From PALSA-610 sp038239145 (GTDB lineage: Bacteria > Actinomycetota > Acidimicrobiia > IMCC26256 > PALSA-610), in contig JBBSFB010000001.1 in assembly GCA_038239145.1 (NCBI GenBank), forward strand, positions 148,397-212,396: a stretch of 64,000 nucleotides of DNA, written 5' to 3'. This document shows, in pieces, positions 1-7,910 of this stretch. Below the pieces are notes generated by a model. That model made no database searches. It saw nothing but the letters and a program-made list of their open reading frames with translations, and was not told the origin of the DNA. Positions within the stretch are counted from its first letter, which is position 1. Each line of letters begins with the position of its first letter. A program made the position numbers and the translations under genes.

Positions 1-2
1 GG

Positions 3-2081
3 TACCTCGCCGATCCGGGGCTGCGGCGCCGGTACCGCGCCCGGCTGGAGCTCGTGCGCGCCGCCGACGTGGTGCTCGCCATCTCCGAGACCACCGCGCA
101 CGACGCGGCCAACCTGCTCAATGTGCCCGACGACCGGATCGTCGTGGTCGGGGCGGCGGCCGCCACGGCGTACGAGCGCGCGGCATCGGGTGAGCAGGCG
201 CTGCGCTCGGCCCGGGCGGCGGTGCCCGGGCTCGAAGAGCACTTCGTGCTCTACACCGCGGGCATGGACGACCGGAAGAACTTCCAAGGACTGTTCCGCG
301 CGTTCTCGAGGCTCTCGCCCGCGGTGCGCGATCGGTGGCAGCTCGTGATGGTGTGCAGTATGGACGCGCCGACGCGACATCACGTCGTCCACCTCGCTCG
401 CGAAGCCGGGATCGAGTCGCGCGTGCTCCTGCCCGGCTTCGTTTCCGACGACACGCTGCGCGCGCTCTACCAATCGACCGACCTCTTCGTGTTCCCGTCG
501 TTCTACGAGGGTTACGGGCTGCCGGTAGCCGAGGCGCTCGCGTGCGGGGCTCGCGTGATCGGTTCGGGCTCGTCGTCGGTAGCCGAGCTCCTGGTACCCG
601 CGGCCCGCTTCGATCCCGCCGACGACGATGCGATGGCTGCGACCATCGAGCGCGGGCTGACCGACACGACGACCCAGACCGCGCTCGACGACCAGGCGCG
701 CGTCGTGCTCCCGAGCTGGGATGTCGTGGCCGATCGCACGGCCGATGCGTACGAACGGGTGCTCACCCGAACGCGGGCGCGGGGGCGGCGCCGACCGCTC
801 GTGGCGTTCGTCAGCCCGCTGCCGCCGGCCGCGAGCGGTGTGGCCGACTACAGCTACCGTTTGCTCGAAGCGCTGCGTGCGCACTGCGACGTGCACGCCT
901 TTGCCGACGGCACCCAACGCGTGCCGGCCGAGCTCGGGGCGCCGCGTGCCCCGGCCGGGGTCGAGGTGTTCCCGGTGCGACATCTCGCCGACCGCGAGAC
1001 GGCGCTCGGCGGTTACGACTGCGTCGTGTTCTGCCTGGGCAACAGTGAGTTCCACACCGGCGCGCTGGCTCAGCTACGACTGCGTTCGGGGATCGTGCTC
1101 GCGCACGAGGTGCGCCTCACACACCTCTACACGTTCGGCGCCGACGAGCCGGGAGCAGTTCCCGGCGGCTTCGCCGCGTGTCTCCATTCGATGTACGACG
1201 GGCTCCCGGCGGAAACCGGCCGGGATGGGCGGCTCGACTCCGACGAAGCCGACCGTATGGGCGTGCTCATGGTCGCCGAGATCGTCGCCCTCGCCGATCA
1301 ATTCTGCGTGATGTCGGAATTCGCCGCCGATCGGGTGCGGCTCGATGCCCCCGCGGCCGACGCCGCGCGCGTGACGGTCGTCCCGTTCGCGTATCCCGAA
1401 CCGATCGCGGAGGCGACGCCGGCGGCGGCCCGGGCGCCGATCGTCGCGACCTTCGGCGTCGTCAACGAGGTAAAGCAGAACGCGCTGCTCGTGGCCGCGT
1501 TGCCCGATCTGCTCGCACGCCGACCGGCGGTGTCTCTCGCGTTGGTCGGACCGTGCTCGGACGCGGCCCGTGAGCACCTCACGACACTGGCCACCGACCT
1601 CGGGGTGGAGTCGCGCGTCATGATCACGGGCACGGTGAGCGCGAAAGAATACGCATCGTGGCTCGATCGGGCCGCGGTCGCGGTGCAGTTGCGCCGGACC
1701 GCGAACGGCGAGTCGTCGGCGGCAGTGGCCGACTGTCTCGCAGCCGGGGTGGCGCTCGTCGCCACCGGGATCGGCGCAGGTCGTGAGCTGCCCGTCGATG
1801 CGGTGGTGACCGTGAGCCCGTCGCTGTCGTCCGGTGCACTCGCGGGGGTCGTCGACGACCTCCTCGGCGACCCCGAACGTCGCGAGCGGCTCGCCGACGC
1901 GGCGCGCAGGTACGCGAGCCGCAACAGCTTCGGGGCCGTGGCTCGCCATCTCTACGAAGCGGTGATCGAGCCGGCAACCGTTGCGGGCCTGAGCGTGCCC
2001 CGACCGTCGTTGAACGGATTCATCGCCAAACGAACGACTGCGAAACAGATGACGACCGAAGCGACACCGGCGACCCGCTGA
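3..2081 (+). CDS. Tandem-domain GT4 glycosyltransferase, 5' end cut by window edge
   Basis: The reading frame is already open at base 3 with good sequence (a Tyr-Leu-Ala-Asp stretch), so the true start lies outside the window. Two GT-B/GT4 modules are joined. The first contributes its C-terminal donor-binding half, with the E-x7-E signature in YEGYGLPVAEAL near 500-540. The second begins near base 800 with a fresh acceptor-domain start (SPLPPAASGVADYSY) and ends with a degenerate donor domain (GESSAAVADCLAAG) that lacks the second Glu. Members of this family move sugars from nucleotide donors to lipid-linked or polysaccharide acceptors at the cytoplasmic face. It converges on the next gene with only 15 bp between stops. 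Sugar and acceptor cannot be told from sequence. Family assignment is solid; whether the second module is active is uncertain. Confidence 0.85.
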   Translation, partial: YLADPGLRRRYRARLELVRAADVVLAISETTAHDAANLLNVPDDRIVVVGAAAATAYERAASGEQALRSARAAVPGLEEHFVLYTAGMDDRKNFQGLFRAFSRLSPAVRDRWQLVMVCSMDAPTRHHVVHLAREAGIESRVLLPGFVSDDTLRALYQSTDLFVFPSFYEGYGLPVAEALACGARVIGSGSSSVAELLVPAARFDPADDDAMAATIERGLTDTTTQTALDDQARVVLPSWDVVADRTADAYERVLTRTRARGRRRPLVAFVSPLPPAASGVADYSYRLLEALRAHCDVHAFADGTQRVPAELGAPRAPAGVEVFPVRHLADRETALGGYDCVVFCLGNSEFHTGALAQLRLRSGIVLAHEVRLTHLYTFGADEPGAVPGGFAACLHSMYDGLPAETGRDGRLDSDEADRMGVLMVAEIVALADQFCVMSEFAADRVRLDAPAADAARVTVVPFAYPEPIAEATPAAARAPIVATFGVVNEVKQNALLVAALPDLLARRPAVSLALVGPCSDAAREHLTTLATDLGVESRVMITGTVSAKEYASWLDRAAVAVQLRRTANGESSAAVADCLAAGVALVATGIGAGRELPVDAVVTVSPSLSSGALAGVVDDLLGDPERRERLADAARRYASRNSFGAVARHLYEAVIEPATVAGLSVPRPSLNGFIAKRTTAKQMTTEATPATR

Positions 2082-2096
2082 TCGGGACGCCGAGGA

Positions 2097-2726
2097 TCAG
2101 GAGTTGGAGTCGAGCGTGCCCCGGCGCGCGGCGCGGCGATCTTCGGCAGCCCGGCGCCGGATCCGGCCCATCACGTCGTCGGCGTCGGCGACGCCGTCCC
2201 ACGCGTCGCGCTCCGGTCGGTCGACCACGGGGGTTGCGGGCGGCAGCTCGACGCGCGACTCCGGTGCACCACCTTCGTCGACGAGGCGGCGACGGCCGTG
2301 CTCGCTGGCCACGATCAAGCGGTCGGCTGCGGTCCAGAGGAAGCGACCCGTCCGGCCCCCGATCGACCTGGGCACCACGTCGGTGTCGGACACCACCAGC
2401 GTGACGTGACGCAGGCCGCGCAACGCGCAGCCCCACGCGAGACAGTCGACGAGGCGGTCGAGCCGGGCGCTCCGGCCGTGGACCATGCGCAGCGGTGCGC
2501 CGCTCTCGACCTGCACCACGACCGCGTCGTAGTGGCGACCGAGCTTCCACGTCCCCCACGCGCCGAGTGGGCCGGAAATCGGGCCCCGCAGCCGAGCAGC
2601 CGAACCGCCCGCCGAAAGCACGTCGACATCGTCGCCCTCGGCGCCGAGTCGTTGGACGGTGGCGATGGTTGCGTGCGCCTCCCGGCGCGCCGGCGGGGGG
2701 TACGAGCCGACTACCAGGACTCGCAC
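2097..2726 (-). CDS. N-terminal half of a GT4-like glycosyltransferase (stand-alone)
   Basis: A 209-residue protein that opens like a GT-B acceptor domain (VRVLVVGSYPPPARREAHA) and stops after that domain; no donor-binding half with the E-x7-E motif follows. I chose the GTG at 2726 rather than the ATG at 2774 because GGAG sits 5 nt before it and it overlaps the end of the upstream gene by 16 nt, as expected in a translationally coupled operon. The C-terminal 40 residues are Arg/Asp rich and unlike a glycosyltransferase. It may be a remnant, or a partner subunit for the adjacent full-length GT4. I cannot name a substrate. It is last in the minus-strand operon that runs from 5507. Confidence 0.7.
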   Translation of the reverse strand: MRVLVVGSYPPPARREAHATIATVQRLGAEGDDVDVLSAGGSAARLRGPISGPLGAWGTWKLGRHYDAVVVQVESGAPLRMVHGRSARLDRLVDCLAWGCALRGLRHVTLVVSDTDVVPRSIGGRTGRFLWTAADRLIVASEHGRRRLVDEGGAPESRVELPPATPVVDRPERDAWDGVADADDVMGRIRRRAAEDRRAARRGTLDSNS

Positions 2727-3910
2727 TGCAGCTCCTGCAAGCCGGCTTCCATCGCGTCGAGCACGACGTCCCACCGGTAGTTCGCGAGCACGTACTCACG
2801 CCCCGACTGCGCGAGTCGTGCAGCCGCGTCGGGGGCGGCGGCCAGGAACGCGAGGCACTGCGCGAGCTCGAACTCGTCCGTGTAGGTGAGTCCGCCGCCG
2901 GATCGATCGCAGTGCCACTGGAGCACTTCGCTCCCCGAGGTCACGATCACCGGTGTGAGCGCGAGCCACGATTCCATGATCGTGCGGGAGAAGCTCTCGT
3001 TCGTGCTCGGCTGTACGTACGCAGTTGCGGCCGCGAACGCGTCGGCGACCTCGGCTGTGTCGAGGAAACCGAGATGGTGCACGCGGCCTGACGCGTCGGG
3101 CTGCGAACCGGCCGGACTCACGCCGATGGTGACGAGGTCGAAGGGCAGATCGCTCTGGCGGATGGCGAAGTGGAAGGCGGAAAGGAGCGAGTCCCAGCCC
3201 TTCCCCCGCTCCCGCCGGCCCGCGAACAACAGGAAGGGCCGGTCGAGGTCGTGCCGGGCGCGAAAGCCGTCGGCGTCGTACTTCTTTGGAATGTGCACGC
3301 CCGCGCCGGTGACCTCGTGGGGCGGGAGCGTTGCGCAGCGGTGCGCCAACTGGTGCTCGGGCTCGGAGAGGAACCACAGCCGGGCGACGTCGGAGAGCAC
3401 GGGCTGCAGCACGTCGAGGTAGGCATAGGGCTCGTCGTGCAGGCACGGCATGACGATGGTGCGCTCGGGCGCGATCGTCGCGCCGGTGACGGTCGTCCAG
3501 AACAGGTATGGCGAGAGGATCACCGCGTCGTAGCGATCGGCATGCATGACGAGGTGATGGAAGAGAGCGGGGACGCGGAAGAGCCCGTCGAGCCAGACCA
3601 GTTGGTCGGCGAAGGAGACGGCTGCGCCGGACTGGATGCGGGCCTCGATGCGGTTGCGCTCGCGGTTCCGGGCCGCGTCCTCGACCGGGAACCGGTGCAC
3701 GGTGACGTCGCCGTCCGTAGTCGTGCCCGCCGGATACTCGTTGTGCCACGTGTAGTGATCCCGCGCGCAGGTCGTGAGGACCTCGACGTCCCAGCCCCGC
3801 CCGGCGAGGCCGTGGGCCGCTTCTCGCATGACCGCCTCCGAGCCGCCGACGATCTCGGTGCCGTAGCGGGGCGGCACGAACGCGACGCGACCTCGAGACG
3901 GTTCAGGCAC
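2711..3910 (-). CDS. GT4 family glycosyltransferase
   Basis: A full-length two-domain GT-B enzyme of 399 residues. The N-terminal glycine loop (PRYGTEIVGGSEAVMREAA) is typical of GT4 enzymes that build surface polysaccharides; the donor domain has the FAGRRERGKGWDSLL strand and the E-x7-E region at NESFSRTIMESWLAL. It is clearly paralogous to the plus-strand gene at 7910-9121: both share the GG-x-E opening, a TTCA-x-x-x-Y-x-x-W stretch and the HDEP motif. The start is GTG at 3910, with no convincing Shine-Dalgarno; 44 bp separate it from the upstream GT gene. It probably adds one sugar in the same glycan made by its neighbours. The family is certain, the specificity unknown. Confidence 0.85.
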   Translation of the reverse strand: MPEPSRGRVAFVPPRYGTEIVGGSEAVMREAAHGLAGRGWDVEVLTTCARDHYTWHNEYPAGTTTDGDVTVHRFPVEDAARNRERNRIEARIQSGAAVSFADQLVWLDGLFRVPALFHHLVMHADRYDAVILSPYLFWTTVTGATIAPERTIVMPCLHDEPYAYLDVLQPVLSDVARLWFLSEPEHQLAHRCATLPPHEVTGAGVHIPKKYDADGFRARHDLDRPFLLFAGRRERGKGWDSLLSAFHFAIRQSDLPFDLVTIGVSPAGSQPDASGRVHHLGFLDTAEVADAFAAATAYVQPSTNESFSRTIMESWLALTPVIVTSGSEVLQWHCDRSGGGLTYTDEFELAQCLAFLAAAPDAAARLAQSGREYVLANYRWDVVLDAMEAGLQELQCESW

Positions 3911-3954
3911 TTGTGTGGTCCATCAACGCGTTTCCACGAACGGAGGTGTCGCGC

Positions 3955-5049
3955 TCACGACGATTCCTTCATCAAGGTGGTGAGGTTCGTGACGAGCTCG
4001 GGTCCGGTGCGGGCGATCGAGAAGTGCTCGACGCGCGTGCGGCCGGCCGCGACGAAGCGGGTGCGTAGCGATGTGTCCGAGCGTAGGCGCTCGACGGCGC
4101 TCGCCACCACGAGCGGATCTTTGTCGGTCAGGAGCAAACCACCGTCGCCGACCGTGTCCGGCACGGCTGTCGCCGCGTACGCGACGACGGGGACGTCGAA
4201 ATGCATGGCTTCGAGGACGGGGACGTTGAATCCTTCGTGCTCGGAGAGGCAGAGGAAGACGTCGGAGGTCCGATAGCACGCGAGCAGCTCGGCGTGGCTG
4301 ACGACATCGGTGAACCGCACCGCTTCGGAGATCCCGAGGTCGTTGGTGAGTTGCCGGAGAGCCCGCCAATACTGCCCCGCGCTCTGACCGCCGACCAGAG
4401 TGAGGCGGGCGTGCGGGTCGTGGAGTCGGCGATACGCAGCGAACGCGAGCACGATGTCGTGCTGACACTTGTTCGGTGCGATCCGGCCCACCGCGAGCCA
4501 ATCGGCTCCGCCGGATTCACGCGCCCGGCGTCGCGACGCGAGCAGGGTGGGGTCCGGAGCCGAGTCGTAGTCGGCGAAGTCGAGGAGTATCGGCGCGACC
4601 GCGGCGCGGGTACATCCCAGATCGATCAGCTCCTGCTCGTTGAAGCGGGAGTCGGAGAGGGCGAACCGGACGACCGGCGCGATCTCGGCCAGCTGGCGGC
4701 GACCCTCGAGCATCTGCGCAGTCGCGCGGGGTTCCCACCGCCAGAAGAACTTCGCGTCGGTGACGTTGTGGTAGTCGAGCGCGAGCGGGACATCGAGCGC
4801 GCGCACGAGATCGAGGAGCGGGCTCCCGATCGAGAAGTGGTAGAGGATCCAGGCATCGCGGCCCGTCGGGACCCGCGTGCGGAACGACGCAGCATTGAAC
4901 GCGTCGTCGCGGACGTCGTCGTGCGTGTCGAGCGCGTAGATGTCGGAGTCGAAGCCCGCGTCACGCAGCAGCTTTCGGAGCCGGAACGCATGCATCCCGA
5001 TCGCGTCGCGACCAGCGTACGTAGGGAGGAACTGGTGAACCTCGGTCAC
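3955..5049 (-). CDS. GT4 family glycosyltransferase
   Basis: A 364-residue GT-B glycosyltransferase. Visible landmarks are the acceptor-domain start QFLPTYAGRDAIGMHAF, the DYHNVTDAKFFW and SDSRFNEQEL segments, and the donor-binding SEHEGFNVPVLEAM (E-x7-E). The same three landmarks recur in the plus-strand gene 6828-7910, so the two are paralogues. The GTG start at 5049 overlaps the stop of the upstream coiled-coil gene in a GTGA arrangement, so translation is probably coupled. It is cytoplasmic and likely acts on an undecaprenyl-linked intermediate. No residue pattern I can read reveals the sugar. Confidence 0.87.
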   Translation of the reverse strand: MTEVHQFLPTYAGRDAIGMHAFRLRKLLRDAGFDSDIYALDTHDDVRDDAFNAASFRTRVPTGRDAWILYHFSIGSPLLDLVRALDVPLALDYHNVTDAKFFWRWEPRATAQMLEGRRQLAEIAPVVRFALSDSRFNEQELIDLGCTRAAVAPILLDFADYDSAPDPTLLASRRRARESGGADWLAVGRIAPNKCQHDIVLAFAAYRRLHDPHARLTLVGGQSAGQYWRALRQLTNDLGISEAVRFTDVVSHAELLACYRTSDVFLCLSEHEGFNVPVLEAMHFDVPVVAYAATAVPDTVGDGGLLLTDKDPLVVASAVERLRSDTSLRTRFVAAGRTRVEHFSIARTGPELVTNLTTLMKESS

Positions 5050-5507
5050 GACTCCAACGAGTCCTCGGGATCGTGCGCCGTGTCCCCGAGGAACTGCAGC
5101 TGGCTTTCGAGCTCGAGCACCCGGGCCTCGAGCTCCTCGATGCGCTCTGCCGTCGCCTGGCCCACGGAGGCCGCAGCCCAGCCGAGCGCGCGCATCTGCT
5201 CCGCGAGATGATTCGTCGTGAAAAACACCGACTTGCGCACCACCATCTTCACCGCGCTCACACCGCGGTTGCGTGACTCGACCGGCGCGGTCACGTTGAT
5301 GTTGGTCTGCTCCTCGAGCAACGCGAGCGCGGCGCGGATATCGCCGGGATCTGCGGTTCGCAGTGTGAATCGCTCACCGGCCGCGTGCACCTGAGCGAGG
5401 TACTCCGACGGAAAGTCGGCGCGGGCCGCGGTCTGCCGTGCTGCGGTCTCGATCTCGGCGCGCTCGCCGGCGTACGGCAGTGAGTCGGGCACGCCATCGG
5501 TCACCAC
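5046..5507 (-). CDS. Small coiled-coil protein of unknown function
   Basis: 153 residues with no signal peptide and no membrane segment. The N-terminal two thirds are mixed alpha/beta in character (a region reading FTLRTADPGDIRAALALLEE). The last 35 residues form a strong heptad coiled coil rich in Glu/Leu (ATAERIEELEARVLELES). It is first in the minus-strand glycosyltransferase operon and faces a plus-strand methyltransferase that has its own coiled coil, so an interaction between the two is plausible. A TAGCGT box lies 8 nt before the GTG at 5507, which suggests a leaderless message; a second GTG follows at 5504. I do not recognise the family. Confidence 0.75.
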   Translation of the reverse strand: MVTDGVPDSLPYAGERAEIETAARQTAARADFPSEYLAQVHAAGERFTLRTADPGDIRAALALLEEQTNINVTAPVESRNRGVSAVKMVVRKSVFFTTNHLAEQMRALGWAAASVGQATAERIEELEARVLELESQLQFLGDTAHDPEDSLES

Positions 5508-5515
5508 TGCGCTGG

Positions 5516-5521
5516 ACGCTA
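5516..5521 (-). promoter_or_regulatory. -10 box TAGCGT, 8 nt before GTG 5507
   Basis: Hexamer matching TAnnnT placed so that transcription would begin at or next to the start codon of the coiled-coil gene. No clear -35 is visible. Confidence 0.5.
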
Positions 5522-5591
5522 GCGCGCAGGATCCCGCACGAGAGTTCTCGTGAGCTCCCGCGCCTGTCTGTTCGAACCGCCGGTGCCAAGC

Positions 5592-5597
5592 TACATT
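5592..5597 (+). promoter_or_regulatory. -10 box TACATT, 8 nt before ATG 5606
   Basis: TAnnnT box for the methyltransferase gene, back to back with the box at 5516-5521; together they form the divergent promoter of the mirror-image glycosyltransferase block. Confidence 0.5.
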
Positions 5598-5605
5598 CAG
5601 GCCCC

Positions 5606-6817
5606 ATGGCCGACGACCAGCCCGCGTCCTCGCCGGACCAGAACTCGCCGAGTCTCGAACAGCTTCTCGTCACGTTGCGCGAGCGGGTCGAACTTCGCCG
5701 CCAGAACGGCGAGTACCCTCCCGGCCTCGAAGCGGAGATGGAGTCGCACTTCGAGCGGATCACCGGCCGTCCGCCGACGCCGTCATTTCTGCTCGCCGAC
5801 CTCGAGGGTGCGGTCGCCGAGCTCGGTCGGTTCGAGTATGCACGTGATCCGCTGCCGCTCACCAGTCGCGTTCCAGGCGGGTCGGCGTTGCACAAGATCG
5901 TCGCCAAGGGCGTAGGCCGCCAGATCCAGGGCGTGCTGATACAGGCGCAGGCCCAATCGCAAGCGGTCGCGCGCACGATTACGTTGATGGCGACCGCGAC
6001 GAACATGCTCGCGGAGTCGTACGACAAGCGCATCATCCAGCAGCTCGACGACCTGCAAGTCCGCATCGCCGAAGAACAAGCACAGGTCCAGGAGTTGCTC
6101 GTCCGACTCTCCGATGTCGCCGCCCGCGTTCCCGGAGCCGGTGTCGACACCTGGTACGAGCTCGACGCTTTCAACGCGCACTTCCGCGGCGGCGCCGACG
6201 ACATCACGACTCGTTATGACGATCTCGCGCGGCGCTTCGTCGGTTGTGACCCCGTACTCGATATCGGCTTCGGCCGAGGCGAGTTCCTTGAGTTGTTGGG
6301 CGGGCTCGGCGTCGACGCACGCGGCATCGAGAGCGACGAGCGCCTTGTCGAATGGGCCCAATCTCGCGGCTTGCAAGCCGACGTCGGGCGGGCGGTCGAA
6401 TACCTGAGCACGCTCGAGTACGGGAGTCTCGGCGGTCTGGTCATGATCCAGGTCATCGAGCACCTCTCGCCCCAGAACGTCATCGACGTCGTGCGCCTGG
6501 CCGGCGAGGTCGTCCGTCCCGGTGGTCGCGTCATCATCGAGACGGTGAACCCGACCTCGCTGTACACCTACGCGCATGCGCTGTGGGTCGATCCCGATCA
6601 CGTTCGCCCCGTTCACCCGAGCTATCTCGGTTTCTTGTTCGGCGAAGCCGGGTTCGAGCGCGTCGAGAGGGTCGATCGTTCCCCGGTCCCCGCCGAAGAG
6701 ACGCTTGAGATGCTGCCCGGCGACGACGATGTATCGAAGCGTCTGAACGCGAACTTCGAGCGGATCAACGGGCTGCTGTTCGGCCCACAAGATTACGCCA
6801 TCGTCGCGACTCGATGA
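5606..6817 (+). CDS. SAM-dependent methyltransferase with central coiled coil
   Basis: 403 residues. The C-terminal half is a class I Rossmann methyltransferase: motif I VLDIGFGRGEFLELL, an acidic residue after the next strand (GIESDERLV), and MIQVIEHLSPQNVIDVV as motif II/III. The N-terminal half contains a coiled-coil stretch (about residues 130-175, QQLDDLQVRIAEEQAQ). This layout recalls methyltransferases that cap or measure growing O-polysaccharide chains, but similarity to those enzymes is only architectural. The ATG at 5606 is chosen because a TACATT box stands 8 nt upstream and the reading frame further upstream lacks coding character. It begins a plus-strand operon with two GT4 genes and a membrane GT. 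Methyl transfer is likely; the acceptor is unknown. Confidence 0.85.
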   Translation: MADDQPASSPDQNSPSLEQLLVTLRERVELRRQNGEYPPGLEAEMESHFERITGRPPTPSFLLADLEGAVAELGRFEYARDPLPLTSRVPGGSALHKIVAKGVGRQIQGVLIQAQAQSQAVARTITLMATATNMLAESYDKRIIQQLDDLQVRIAEEQAQVQELLVRLSDVAARVPGAGVDTWYELDAFNAHFRGGADDITTRYDDLARRFVGCDPVLDIGFGRGEFLELLGGLGVDARGIESDERLVEWAQSRGLQADVGRAVEYLSTLEYGSLGGLVMIQVIEHLSPQNVIDVVRLAGEVVRPGGRVIIETVNPTSLYTYAHALWVDPDHVRPVHPSYLGFLFGEAGFERVERVDRSPVPAEETLEMLPGDDDVSKRLNANFERINGLLFGPQDYAIVATR

Positions 6818-6827
6818 GCTCCGGGAG

Positions 6828-7910
6828 ATGATCGAGCCCGCCGGTGCCGGCCTGCATCAGGTTGTGGCATCAGCCTCGCCCGGCGACGCGATCACCGACC
6901 TCGCGCTCGGAACGCGCGACCTCCTACGTCGGGCCGGGCCGTCCGAGATCTACGCACGGCACATCGCGCCCGCGCTCGCCGACGACGTCCTGCCGCTCGA
7001 GCGCTACCGACCCCGGCACTCGCGGGACATCTTGATCGTGCACGCGTCGATCGGGCAGTCGGAGGTACACGAGTTCCTGACCGCGCGGGCCGAGCCGCTC
7101 GTGCTCGTGTACCACAACGTGACTCCGGGCCGATTCTTCGAGCCTTACGACACCGGGTTCGCGGATCTGCTCGAGGTTGGGCGCCGGGAGGTCGAGCGCC
7201 TGCTCCCGCGCGTCGTGTTGGCGATCGCCGACTCCCGCTACAACGCGCTCGAGTTGCAGGCGATGGGCTATCGCGACGTGCGCGTCGTCCCGCCGGTGAT
7301 GAACCTGCGCCGGCTCACGGGCCAGGCGCCCAGCTCCGCGACGATGGAACACCTCGAGCGTGTGCCCGAACCGATCCTCTTGTCCGTTGGTCAGCTACTA
7401 CCGCACAAACGGCCCGACTTCCTCGTGCAGATGATGCACGTCGCCGCGACGTACCTCGGGATGCACGGGACCCTGATGCTGGTCGGGCACCAGCGCCTCG
7501 ATCGGTACACGCGTGCGATCAAGGAGCAGGTGCTCGAGCTCAACCTCTCGAACATCCACCTCGTCGGTCCGGTCGGCGAAGCCGAACTGGTCGCGCTCTT
7601 CCGCTCGGCGGACGCGATCGTGACCGCGAGCGAGCACGAGGGATTCTGTCTGCCGCTGCTCGAGGCGATGGCATTCGAGAAACCCATCATCGCTCGGGCC
7701 TGCGCCGCGGTACCCGAGACCGTCGGCGACGCTGCGTTCCTGCTGCCGGCCGACAAAGGGCCCGTGCTCTTCGCGGAAGCGGTCACCGAAGTGTTGTCGA
7801 ATGAACCGGTTCGCCGGCAGTTAGTCGATGCAGGAAGCCGGCGGATCGCAGAGCTGGAGCGCCGGCCACCGAGCGTCGAGTTCGTCGAGTCGTTGCTCGA
7901 GGTCGTGTGA
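6828..7910 (+). CDS. GT4 family glycosyltransferase
   Basis: A 360-residue GT-B enzyme, 10 bp downstream of the methyltransferase. It shows VYHNVTPGRFFEPY, ADSRYNALELQAMGY and SEHEGFCLPLLEAM (E-x7-E), the same ordered landmarks as the minus-strand paralogue at 3955-5049. The donor domain opens with ILLSVGQLLPHKRPD. GGGAG lies almost directly against the ATG at 6828, so initiation probably depends on coupling to the upstream stop. The product should transfer a sugar to a lipid-linked or polymeric acceptor at the inner face of the membrane. Specificity is not readable. Confidence 0.87.
   Translation: MIEPAGAGLHQVVASASPGDAITDLALGTRDLLRRAGPSEIYARHIAPALADDVLPLERYRPRHSRDILIVHASIGQSEVHEFLTARAEPLVLVYHNVTPGRFFEPYDTGFADLLEVGRREVERLLPRVVLAIADSRYNALELQAMGYRDVRVVPPVMNLRRLTGQAPSSATMEHLERVPEPILLSVGQLLPHKRPDFLVQMMHVAATYLGMHGTLMLVGHQRLDRYTRAIKEQVLELNLSNIHLVGPVGEAELVALFRSADAIVTASEHEGFCLPLLEAMAFEKPIIARACAAVPETVGDAAFLLPADKGPVLFAEAVTEVLSNEPVRRQLVDAGSRRIAELERRPPSVEFVESLLEVV

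Noticed and set aside
1074..1949. Long minus-strand open frames opposite glycosyltransferase, metH, mutase and gatA genes
   Set aside because: Composition is typical of antisense frames in GC-rich DNA (Arg, Gly, Asp, His rich), with no ribosome sites and no recognisable folds.
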